Below, piece after piece: positions 1 through 8,058 of a stretch of DNA of 34,359 bases (positions are counted from its first letter, which is position 1; each line of letters begins with the position of its first letter). The DNA lies in the NCBI GenBank assembly GCA_947488685.1, contig CANLAH010000005.1, positions 1 through 34,359 on the forward strand, written 5' to 3'. Below the pieces are notes generated by a model. It saw only the letters and a program-made list of their open reading frames with translations, searched no databases and was not told the origin of the DNA. The translations under genes were made by a program, and so were the position numbers. Origin of the DNA: Acidimicrobiaceae bacterium. GTDB taxonomy: Bacteria; Actinomycetota; Acidimicrobiia; Acidimicrobiales; Ilumatobacteraceae.

Positions 1-191
1 AGTTGTCGGCGATCATGCTCGTTGACATCTCCGCGCACAAACACGAGATCCTGAATCTGCACTGAGTGCAATGTGGTGATCCCTAGATCTATGGCGTCTT
101 GCAATAGAACAGTGCAACGGGGATCGTCTCCGGCGGGACGGACCGTTAGGCGGTGTATTGCTGGCACAGTCTGCACAGCAACATCTACCAC
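1..191 (-). CDS. Possible N-terminus of phosphoribosylformylglycinamidine synthase (PurS/PurL-like), truncated by window edge
   Basis: Minus-strand frame from GTG at 191 reads VVDVAVQTVPAIHRLTVRPAGDDPRCTVLLQDAIDLGITTLHSVQIQDLVFVRGDVNEHDRRQ; the 'LGI..L.SV.I.DL.F..GD' pattern resembles the PurS-like N-terminal region. In-frame stop lies just upstream of the GTG. Recognised by eye only. Confidence 0.4.
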   Translation of the reverse strand, partial: MVDVAVQTVPAIHRLTVRPAGDDPRCTVLLQDAIDLGITTLHSVQIQDLVFVRGDVNEHDRRQ

Positions 192-274
192 ACTGCAAAA
201 CTAGTTTTGCCCTCGCTCGTGCAACGAGTAGTTGTACGAGAAGTTAAGTAGTCGGTTTACGAAACGTAAAGGTA

Positions 275-817
275 TTACTTCGGGAATTTTTCGTGATGTG
301 CGCCCAGCAAAATGACAGCAAGCACTGCCGGAACGGAACCCCGATTACTCCAACGATGTCGCGTGCCATTTTGCACGACCGTGTCCCCCACGCGTAAGAC
401 TTTTTCGACTCCATCATCAAGTTCAAGCACAACTTCTCCTGACAACACAACTTCAAAATCAATCGTGTCAGTTGTATGCATCCCCGGATTTTCTGGCTCG
501 AGATACGACATCAGCCCTGGAAGTTTGGCCTCCATCTCGGCGAGCCCTGCCTCAACATCAACATCTGCTGCTGGCCCAGGGGCATCATTTGGAGCAACCG
601 TGAAAAGACCAAACCGAAAACCACCCACTGGGGGGAAATACGTGATCTGAGGTGGTGCTGAACCATCATCGGGAAATGTCGCCGTGGTGTCGCCTCCCCA
701 GAGCCTGTAAAACTCGGCACTGGGTTGCAGTGCCATCACGAGTGGTTCGACCTCTGTGTCTGACGCAAAGACTGCTTTGCCATTTTTATGCCCTGTCACT
801 ACTCTGCGAACGCCCAC
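275..817 (-). CDS. Cupin-domain protein
   Basis: 180 aa ORF; C-terminal cupin pattern DFEVVLSGEVVLELDDGVEKVLRVGDTVVQNGTRHRWSNRGSVPAVLAVIL. Confidence 0.82.
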   Translation of the reverse strand: MGVRRVVTGHKNGKAVFASDTEVEPLVMALQPSAEFYRLWGGDTTATFPDDGSAPPQITYFPPVGGFRFGLFTVAPNDAPGPAADVDVEAGLAEMEAKLPGLMSYLEPENPGMHTTDTIDFEVVLSGEVVLELDDGVEKVLRVGDTVVQNGTRHRWSNRGSVPAVLAVILLGAHHEKFPK

Positions 818-845
818 GTGTGTCTCCTTTGTCTTTCTCCGCAGA

Positions 846-3158
846 CTACTTGTCCCACGACGCCATCTGAGACGTCACCAATGCCACGAAATATGCCCCG
901 GCTCCGGCCAAAGTTGCGACAAAGAACCCCACCTCGAGAGCAAGAACAGTTGCCGCTGCGGCGGCCACCACTGACGCAAAGCCATTGACGGCCCACGCAA
1001 ACGGAGTCGACTCAACGACGATGCGCTCCATGCGTCGCAATCCTGTGGGCATCGCTGTTCCCATCGTGAGCCCAAATGGCATGACCACGACAACAGCAAT
1101 CAACACTCGCACAACAAAAGAAGCCGTGATCTGATGACTGACAAGTTCTGGCAACCACCATGCACTCGAAGCGATAAGAGCCGTAGCAGTGCCAAGAGAA
1201 ATTCCTAGTGCTCGCCGTTCGTTAACAAAGCGAGTACTCCACCACGCGCCAATGCCCGTCCACGCCAACAATGACGACAGCACGACAGACAAACTGTATG
1301 TGGGATAACCCAGAAGCAAGACCAAGCGCTGAATCATGACCGACTCCACGATGAGATAGCCAAGACCAATCGCAACAAAATACAAGAGCACAAGTCGAGG
1401 AGGCTTTTTCTTTTTTGGAATACGTCGGATCGGAATGAAATAACCCAAGATTGATAACGCTAATAAAATCCCAAATGTCAAAAACAAAATCAGCACAGGA
1501 TCAACCGAGTAGGAATACCCAGTCATTCTCTGACCAATATCACCAAATCTTTTCATATTGAAAAAGAACGGCTTGTCATCTGTCGTTGGACAAACATTTA
1601 ATCGATAGGCGCGACAAAAGACTGCAGGAGATTCTGCCGCGCTGAGTTGGACCCACTCATATTGTGATGGACTTCCTTTGGCGTACGCCACGCCGTTTCC
1701 GCGTTCATTGGCAAGTGTGGTTATCGTGGCCAGTTCTTGATTGGTAAAAGGTGTGGCCTTCACCATCACAGTGCCGAATTCAGAGTCAAAAAGATCGGTT
1801 CCCATCACGACCACTACTTGAGATGTCGGATCTTGTGCTCCGAGTTCTTCTACTGCTTTGAGTGCAATAATTGTGGTACGCAAAGATTCATCACCGACAA
1901 GACGGCGCAATCGCGTGACTGCGAGCACGCCACCCGGTTGCAACTTCGAGAGATATTCTTTGAACGCTTCTACTGTGTATAGGTTGTTCTCCGACAACGC
2001 GTACGCTGATGCCCCACCCGCGCTCAGCGAGTCAGTGAAACTAATCTGAATTTGTGAGTACTTAGCAGGGCGACGCGACAACACTGATCGACCGTCTCCG
2101 ATCACCGTATGCACCCCTGGCAACGAGTATGGCGAACCCGAAAATGCTGCAAGTTTTTCGTCAACGACTTTGCGCACGCCTTCGTTGAGTTCAATCACAT
2201 CAAGATCAGTCACTCCTGCTGCTCTCAAATTATGGATATCACGTCCACCGCCGCCACCGATAATCAGACCTGGACCACTTGGAACAATCGCAGTTGGAAT
2301 CGTCTGTGGTCCAAGTTGAAGTTCTGCCCACCCTGGTGATGGGTTTGCGCGGTTATATCCAATAATTGGCGCAGTCACTCTGTCATAGAGCACCACACCT
2401 AGACCTTTCCCATTGCGCGGAACCAACCCGATAGTTCGAGATAGTGGTGTCCAATCGTCTACCCGAAGTGAATCAGCGTCGCTGAGTCCGGTCAATGGTG
2501 CCTCAACAAGTCGTGTCGGAAAAGACGCCATCACAAGCACGGCTGTGAGGAGGACCAAAAAAATGCTTTGTTGTCGCGCACGAGAATTGCTGGACAAAAA
2601 AACTGCTACAACAGAAACGATTGAACCCAAGAGAAGTAACAAAACTGGTGGTTCAAGTAGCCACATTGCTGGCACAACAGCAACGGCTCCGAGCGCAGCG
2701 GCCACGAGATCAAAGAAATATAGACGGCCAACCGACTGTGTGTATGTGCGTAGCGCAATTGCTATGACGACACCACCCGCAAACGATGGAACAGCAATAA
2801 ACCCACACAGAACTAAGAGTGACACGATGAAGCGAACTGTCAATTCGGAGTACTCAAGGTTGAGTCGTACAGCGACGAGCGGTAATGCGACAAGGGAAAC
2901 GGCGAAACGCATCGTCCACGTGCGCAGTTGCAAAATTGTTCCTGCATCATCAGAAGTAGGTGCAATCAAGGCGGTGTACAAACCTCCTGCTCCGGTCCCG
3001 AGTAAGGCAAGACTGATCGCCAAAAAACTAAAATGATAAAAAATCAAGGCTGATAAAAGCCGTGTGACAAGCACTTGCGAGGCAATCGTCACGAATGCCG
3101 CAACAACCACACTGAGTACAACGACACGCGGTGGTTGACTGTGAGAAATTGATGTCAT
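846..3158 (-). CDS. Polytopic membrane protein with spermidine-synthase-like/SAM-binding domain
   Basis: 770 aa; multiple TM segments at both ends flanking a Rossmann motif (LIIGGGGGRDIHNLRAAGVTDLDVIELNEGV) and ENNLYTVEAFKEYLSKLQPGGVLAVTRL. Confidence 0.8.
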   Translation of the reverse strand: MTSISHSQPPRVVVLSVVVAAFVTIASQVLVTRLLSALIFYHFSFLAISLALLGTGAGGLYTALIAPTSDDAGTILQLRTWTMRFAVSLVALPLVAVRLNLEYSELTVRFIVSLLVLCGFIAVPSFAGGVVIAIALRTYTQSVGRLYFFDLVAAALGAVAVVPAMWLLEPPVLLLLLGSIVSVVAVFLSSNSRARQQSIFLVLLTAVLVMASFPTRLVEAPLTGLSDADSLRVDDWTPLSRTIGLVPRNGKGLGVVLYDRVTAPIIGYNRANPSPGWAELQLGPQTIPTAIVPSGPGLIIGGGGGRDIHNLRAAGVTDLDVIELNEGVRKVVDEKLAAFSGSPYSLPGVHTVIGDGRSVLSRRPAKYSQIQISFTDSLSAGGASAYALSENNLYTVEAFKEYLSKLQPGGVLAVTRLRRLVGDESLRTTIIALKAVEELGAQDPTSQVVVVMGTDLFDSEFGTVMVKATPFTNQELATITTLANERGNGVAYAKGSPSQYEWVQLSAAESPAVFCRAYRLNVCPTTDDKPFFFNMKRFGDIGQRMTGYSYSVDPVLILFLTFGILLALSILGYFIPIRRIPKKKKPPRLVLLYFVAIGLGYLIVESVMIQRLVLLLGYPTYSLSVVLSSLLAWTGIGAWWSTRFVNERRALGISLGTATALIASSAWWLPELVSHQITASFVVRVLIAVVVVMPFGLTMGTAMPTGLRRMERIVVESTPFAWAVNGFASVVAAAAATVLALEVGFFVATLAGAGAYFVALVTSQMASWDK

Positions 3159-3161
3159 CAG

Positions 3162-3605
3162 TTATGCAAACGGATTCTGCAATAAGTGCGTGCTCATGTC
3201 ACCAATAAGTTCGAGCAGCATGCGTCGTTCTGCAAATTTCCAGGATCCGTTAGTCAAATACACTCGATCAATATAGGTCCCAGCAGCCACTGGACCGAGC
3301 ACACCACCAGGCGCTTGATGCAGAACCTGCACATACGACCGACATTGTGCTGTTATCTGGTCGTCGTTGAGGTCAATGACAATGTTGGTGACTATGTGAC
3401 GCGTTCGCGGAACACCGTCATACATGTGAACGCTGTGTTGCATTGCTGCTAGCACCTGTGAGGCGCCGCACGCTGCAGGGCCATCAACTTGTCCGTAGAG
3501 GCCATCGGTGCCAAATAACTCAGATGTCGCGATCAGGTCTCCTCGATCAATGCCGTCACAATACGCAAAGAGAAGTCTCTCGATTCCTTCTCTCGCTGTC
3601 ATCAT
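3162..3605 (-). CDS. Nuclear transport factor 2 / SnoaL-like family protein
   Basis: 147 aa; N-terminal 'I..LLFAYCDGIDRGDL...SELFGTDGLYG' and C-terminal '..TNGSWKFAERRM' typical of SnoaL-like proteins; start overlaps upstream gene stop by 4 nt. Confidence 0.75.
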   Translation of the reverse strand: MMTAREGIERLLFAYCDGIDRGDLIATSELFGTDGLYGQVDGPAACGASQVLAAMQHSVHMYDGVPRTRHIVTNIVIDLNDDQITAQCRSYVQVLHQAPGGVLGPVAAGTYIDRVYLTNGSWKFAERRMLLELIGDMSTHLLQNPFA

Positions 3606-5371
3606 CGTCCTGGATACGCTTGCGCCACTCGGCGTATTTCTGCTGCGTCAACCTCAAGTATCGCCCCTGTCGCTACCGCTGCGTTAGTTGCTGCTATCCA
3701 CTTTTTAGTAAATGCCGCTTTCGTTGCGTACAAGGCTTTGAGTTCTTTTTTCGTAAACACAATTGTGGTGCCAAAGAGTCCACAAAATGATTGACCGGAT
3801 TGCCCTTGACCAGACAAGGTTGCAATCGGCACATCTACTTGTGGCGTACGAATACCCCCTTTTGCATTTCCGTTCGTGTCGCGCTGATATGTCAGAACAT
3901 CTTCGTTGACCTCAAGAATAGGCATTGACCGCGGCGCTGTGCCCGTGCGCACCCATGCGTCAAGCGCCGACAACGCAGAACGTAAGACATAGGTATGAGG
4001 GCCGGCATTAATCGGTAAATCACATTTCACAGCACCAAAATAGATCGCAGTTGGTGGCTTCATCATTGCCGCAAACAAGGCCGTATCACCAGAACCCTTG
4101 CCGTTGTCAGTGTCGCCTATTCCGAGGCTGTATGCGTCTCCATGAGCAGTACCAGGAACTTCCCAACTTCTGAACCACTCTGAGTCCTTTTGGTATGCAC
4201 GGCGGTATCCAAGATTTGCGCCAACAACATCTGTCTCTGATGAAAATACCAACACGGGTCGCTTGATATCAGTACGACTGAGCAGTGCTCTTGGTCCCGC
4301 AATATCTGCCAAAGGGGCAACAGATAGTGCCGCGCCATACGAGCCACGGCTGTGAACGAAATAACCGCTGTACACGTCTTGCAATGGTGCAAGCGCATTT
4401 ATGTACGTTGCTAAGCGAAATGCCGATTGGGATTCTCCCATCGCAAGAACCTGAATTGGCAGCAATTCACCAAACAGTTTCGTTGGGTTACGCCAGACGG
4501 TTGCGCCAACCTGACTAAAGATGTCATAACTAAAATTGTCTCCTGGATGCACCAACACGCCGTAGCGTTCAGGGTCAAATTTCTTAAGTGATAATGCTGC
4601 CCCTAGCGCGTTGCCTCCGCCTTCGATTCCGACCCGTTGTGCAGATACTCCAACCCAAATCGCTCCACTGCGCTGCATTTCCATGTCGCCAAAGCTCCAT
4701 ACAGGTGGCGTATCAAAACCAGCGGTGACGTTCATCCACTCCACCATCACAGTGCCATTAAATTTCGCAGGATCTATTGGCCGTCGAACAACGATGCGAG
4801 TTTTATAGTCTGCTGCCTCCGCAGGAGCGACGGTCCACAGACCGTCATCCGTCAGTGGCACGGTCGACGTATACGAACGTGCCGAGCCACTAATGAAGAA
4901 CTCTTTTTGAGAGTAGTTAAACACCTTGCCATCAAAATCGACAGTGCCAACTCGTGGGGTTCCCTTGCCTGTCTTGATTGGACCTTCAACAACTGTCTCA
5001 CCAACATTTGTTACTGATGGCTTTGACAACTCGACAATCTGCAAAGACCGCGTCGAGGTCTTTGCCGTGAACGCGCCTTTTGCGGCCACGGTGACGGTGA
5101 CAGCACATTTTCCTGATGCTTTTGTGGCAATCTTTTTACCCTTCAGCGAACATTTTCCAACAACTGACCATGTTTGTACTCCTGATGAATTCGACGATGC
5201 AATATCTAACAGGGCAAAAGTTTTCTGGGGAGCAAGATTCGCTACCTTCCAGGAGATGACCGTGGTGCTCGCAGCATAAGCCCCTGTTGCCGCGGGCAAC
5301 ACACAACCCAACACAACGGCACACGCCAGCAGTGTTCTGCGCCCTGTAAAACAAAATACCCCTGCCCTCAC
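3602..5371 (-). CDS. Secreted alpha/beta hydrolase domain protein
   Basis: 589 aa; N-terminal signal peptide-like segment (RRTLLACAVVLGCVLPAATGAYA); body with VVRRPIDPAKFNGTVMVEWMNVTAGFD, GAIWVGVSAQRVGIEG, AMGESQSAFRLATYINAL (nucleophile elbow GESQS) typical of the 'alpha/beta hydrolase domain' family. Confidence 0.8.
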   Translation of the reverse strand: MRAGVFCFTGRRTLLACAVVLGCVLPAATGAYAASTTVISWKVANLAPQKTFALLDIASSNSSGVQTWSVVGKCSLKGKKIATKASGKCAVTVTVAAKGAFTAKTSTRSLQIVELSKPSVTNVGETVVEGPIKTGKGTPRVGTVDFDGKVFNYSQKEFFISGSARSYTSTVPLTDDGLWTVAPAEAADYKTRIVVRRPIDPAKFNGTVMVEWMNVTAGFDTPPVWSFGDMEMQRSGAIWVGVSAQRVGIEGGGNALGAALSLKKFDPERYGVLVHPGDNFSYDIFSQVGATVWRNPTKLFGELLPIQVLAMGESQSAFRLATYINALAPLQDVYSGYFVHSRGSYGAALSVAPLADIAGPRALLSRTDIKRPVLVFSSETDVVGANLGYRRAYQKDSEWFRSWEVPGTAHGDAYSLGIGDTDNGKGSGDTALFAAMMKPPTAIYFGAVKCDLPINAGPHTYVLRSALSALDAWVRTGTAPRSMPILEVNEDVLTYQRDTNGNAKGGIRTPQVDVPIATLSGQGQSGQSFCGLFGTTIVFTKKELKALYATKAAFTKKWIAATNAAVATGAILEVDAAEIRRVAQAYPGR

Positions 5372-5448
5372 AATTGCCCCCTAAACCATAAATTTCCCAA
5401 GTCCTATATTACTTGTGTACGCTCACATCAATCACACTGGAGGCTGGA

Positions 5449-6291
5449 ATGGTTTTAAGATTTGCTACACATCAAGGTCGTGCTCAATTAGTCGTTGGAG
5501 AAGGCACTCATCTCGTCGACCTAGAACAGGTGAGCAACGGTCTTTTTTCGAGTGACCCGATGCAATCTTTCGCACGTTGGGCTGAATTGCGCGAATTTGC
5601 CAAGACCATCACTGCCGTTGGCGAACCTTTCGACCCACTAACGCTCGACGCACCATCACCACGACCTGCCCAACTTTTTGGAATTGGTCTTAACTACCGC
5701 TCACATGCCACAGAGACTGGTGCGCCAATTCCGACGTCGCCACTTACATTCACCAAGTTCGCATCGGCAATAAATTCACCCTACGGAGACATTCCTATCA
5801 AGCACTCAACAGTTGACTGGGAGGTCGAACTAGTTGTGGTGATCTCTACTGGTGGTCGAGATATCAGCGTTGCCTCTGCCTGGGATCACATTGCCGGCGT
5901 ATGCGTCGGTCAAGATATTTCTGACCGTGCATTACAAATGGCCACGCAGCCCCCACAATTCAATCTCGGCAAAAGCAGACAGGGATACGCACCGTTCGGG
6001 CCATGGATAACCGACTCCGCACACCTTGCCAATCGCGATGCATTACGCGTGACATGCCTACTCAACAGCCAAGAGGTCCAGAACTCGACTACCGACGATC
6101 TCATTTTCCCTGTCGATTATTTGGTCTCATACTTGTCCGGCATCGTGGAACTTTCTGCGGGTGACGTGATTTATACCGGGACACCCAGCGGCGTGGGTGC
6201 TGCCCGCACGCCCCCACAATTTTTATCCTCTGGCGACATACTTATCTCAGCAATCGAAGGTGTTTGCAGTATCACCAATCTCTGTATCTAA
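5449..6291 (+). CDS. Fumarylacetoacetate hydrolase family protein
   Basis: LFGIGLNYRSHATETG...P..FTKFASAINSPYGDI..DWEVELVVVIS...VGQDISDR..Q...Q..LGKS...FGP W... YLSGIVELSAGDVIYTGTPSGVG; start placed at ATG 5449 with upstream GGAGG. Confidence 0.92.
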   Translation: MVLRFATHQGRAQLVVGEGTHLVDLEQVSNGLFSSDPMQSFARWAELREFAKTITAVGEPFDPLTLDAPSPRPAQLFGIGLNYRSHATETGAPIPTSPLTFTKFASAINSPYGDIPIKHSTVDWEVELVVVISTGGRDISVASAWDHIAGVCVGQDISDRALQMATQPPQFNLGKSRQGYAPFGPWITDSAHLANRDALRVTCLLNSQEVQNSTTDDLIFPVDYLVSYLSGIVELSAGDVIYTGTPSGVGAARTPPQFLSSGDILISAIEGVCSITNLCI

Positions 6292-6347
6292 ATACTTTGC
6301 TGCGGCCATGCCCTGAACTTTTGTCATCGACAATTTACGGCTGACGC

Positions 6348-6381
6348 AAAAAAGTCCCAGTCTCTGTGGAGAAACTGGGAC
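6348..6381 (-). terminator. Rho-independent terminator downstream of tRNA-Met
   Basis: Minus strand: GTCCCAGTTTCTCCACAGAGACTGGGAC followed by TTTTTT; 8-bp perfect outer stem (GTCCCAGT/ACTGGGAC) plus inner CTC/GAG pairing. Confidence 0.85.
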
Positions 6382-6416
6382 CTCAATGCGTGGTATGCGC
6401 TTTTAGACGCATCCCT

Positions 6417-6493
<77 letters not shown>

Positions 6494-6588
6494 TCGTGAT
6501 GACCCCCTACGGTACTGAGCGCAATGGCCTTCTCGCAACCTCACACTCGTCACCAATTGGGTGCCACGACAGATGTACGGTTGCCTGT

Positions 6589-7185
6589 ATGTCAAATCTC
6601 ACTGGACCGTTCGATACGGGTAAGTTGGCGCGCATTGCCCCAGGGAGCGTGACTGTCACGATCGCACGCACAATCGCGCCCGGAAAGGGTGACGCTTTCG
6701 TAGTTTGGTGCGACGAGATGCTCGCAGCGGTGCAGCAATCGCCGGGATGTCTAGGTGCCGCTGTTTTGCATCCTGGAGTGGACTCCGATGCGTACCAGAT
6801 GGTGTTTCGATTTATAGATGCGCTGCACTTGCGTCGATGGGAGAGATCTCAACGGCGCGAAGAACTGCTCTCTCAAGTGGACGAAATGATTCTGACCGAA
6901 AGAATCACAGTGACTGCCGGGACAGATGAATTCTTCATCGCACAAGGGAATAGTGAGCGCCATCGAACAAAATATGGAAAATTCGTAGCGGACATCGCAT
7001 GGGTGTATCCGATGTCGTTAATTATTGCTGTTGTACTTGCGCCTCGAATTGCCACAATGACAATTTGGCAACGAGTGTTAGTAACAACACTATTTTTTGC
7101 AGTTACTAAGAAATTTGGTCTCGGCCCGATGCGTCGTTATTGGCGGCGACGACATATGTTGCCACAAAATTTAACGCAACGATAA
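6589..7185 (+). CDS. Antibiotic biosynthesis monooxygenase (ABM)-like domain protein with C-terminal transmembrane segments
   Basis: VTVTIARTIAPGKGDAFVVWCDEMLAAVQQSPGCLGAAVLHPG...YQMVFRFIDALHLRRWERSQRREELL; then two hydrophobic stretches (ADIAWVYPMSLIIAVVLAPRI; RVLVTTLFFAVTKKFGLGPMRRYW). ORF track start at 6457 lies inside the tRNA, so start re-placed at 6589. Confidence 0.8.
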   Translation: MSNLTGPFDTGKLARIAPGSVTVTIARTIAPGKGDAFVVWCDEMLAAVQQSPGCLGAAVLHPGVDSDAYQMVFRFIDALHLRRWERSQRREELLSQVDEMILTERITVTAGTDEFFIAQGNSERHRTKYGKFVADIAWVYPMSLIIAVVLAPRIATMTIWQRVLVTTLFFAVTKKFGLGPMRRYWRRRHMLPQNLTQR

Positions 7186-7192
7186 GGCGTCT

Positions 7193-7564
7193 TTAAAAAA
7201 CGTTGACGAGATCAACGACGAAGACAAGGGTCTCGCCGCCCTTGATGACGCCGCCTGCTCCTTGTTGTCCATATCCCAAGTGAGCGGGAATAGTGAGTCG
7301 GCGACGTCCCCCTATTTTCATTCCTGCTACGCCTTGGTCCCAACCAGCGATGACTTGCCCACCACCGAGTCGAAAGTCAAATGTGTCTCCTCGATCCCAT
7401 GACGCATCAAATTGCTTTCCGGTGCTGTAGGCAACGCCAACATAATGAACAGCCACGTTCTTGCCTTTGACCGCTTCATCACCATCACCAACGGTGATGT
7501 CCTCGATCACGAGTTCAGAAGGTGGCGCAGAATCAGGAATGGTGACTTCAGGTTTTTGAGACAT
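7193..7564 (-). CDS. FKBP-type peptidyl-prolyl cis-trans isomerase
   Basis: VAVHYVGVAYSTGKQFDASWDRGDTFDFRLGGGQVIAGWDQGVAGMKIGGRRRLTIPAHLGYGQQGAGGVIKGGETLVFVVDLVNV. Confidence 0.95.
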   Translation of the reverse strand: MSQKPEVTIPDSAPPSELVIEDITVGDGDEAVKGKNVAVHYVGVAYSTGKQFDASWDRGDTFDFRLGGGQVIAGWDQGVAGMKIGGRRRLTIPAHLGYGQQGAGGVIKGGETLVFVVDLVNVF

Positions 7565-7680
7565 TCCGACAATATAGTGCCACGAGGCTTGATTGCCTAT
7601 TCGCTCCCCCATAGGTACCGACCCAGCAACTACCGTGGTCTGCAGGTAATCCTCTTCGTCCTAATGAATGCGACACATAT

Positions 7681-8058
7681 ATGTTCAATCGTTCCAAAAA
7701 AGAAACTCGGGATGCATTGGCTGCTTTGGGTCGTGAAATTGAACAGTTACGCGCTGACATACAGCAACAGATCGACCTCGTAGCCCGAGAACGCCAATCT
7801 GCTCTGGAGTATGCAGAGCGACTAACAATGATTGAAGGGAAAGTCTCCGGAATGGGAGCAGAGTTATCCCGTCAACTGCACGAACTCGGCAATGACATCG
7901 AATCCCTTTCGCAACGACCAGAAGATGCGCTCACTGCTGAGTCACTTACATTGCTACGAAACTCACAAGTTCGTTTGGCCAACGAGCAAGCCCGATACGA
8001 GATTGCATTTCGTCAGGATCTTGCTGCGCTAGCCGAACAGTTGCGTCGACCTCACTAG
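7681..8058 (+). CDS. Small predicted coiled-coil protein, function unknown
   Basis: 125 aa Glu/Gln/Arg-rich heptad-like sequence; fits the gap between convergent neighbours and ends in a 4-nt convergent overlap. Confidence 0.65.
   Translation: MFNRSKKETRDALAALGREIEQLRADIQQQIDLVARERQSALEYAERLTMIEGKVSGMGAELSRQLHELGNDIESLSQRPEDALTAESLTLLRNSQVRLANEQARYEIAFRQDLAALAEQLRRPH

Noticed and set aside
2413-3036. 207-aa plus-strand ORF
   Set aside because: Antisense to the well-supported membrane spermidine-synthase-like gene; composition is Thr/Ser/Arg-rich shadow ORF with no recognisable domain.
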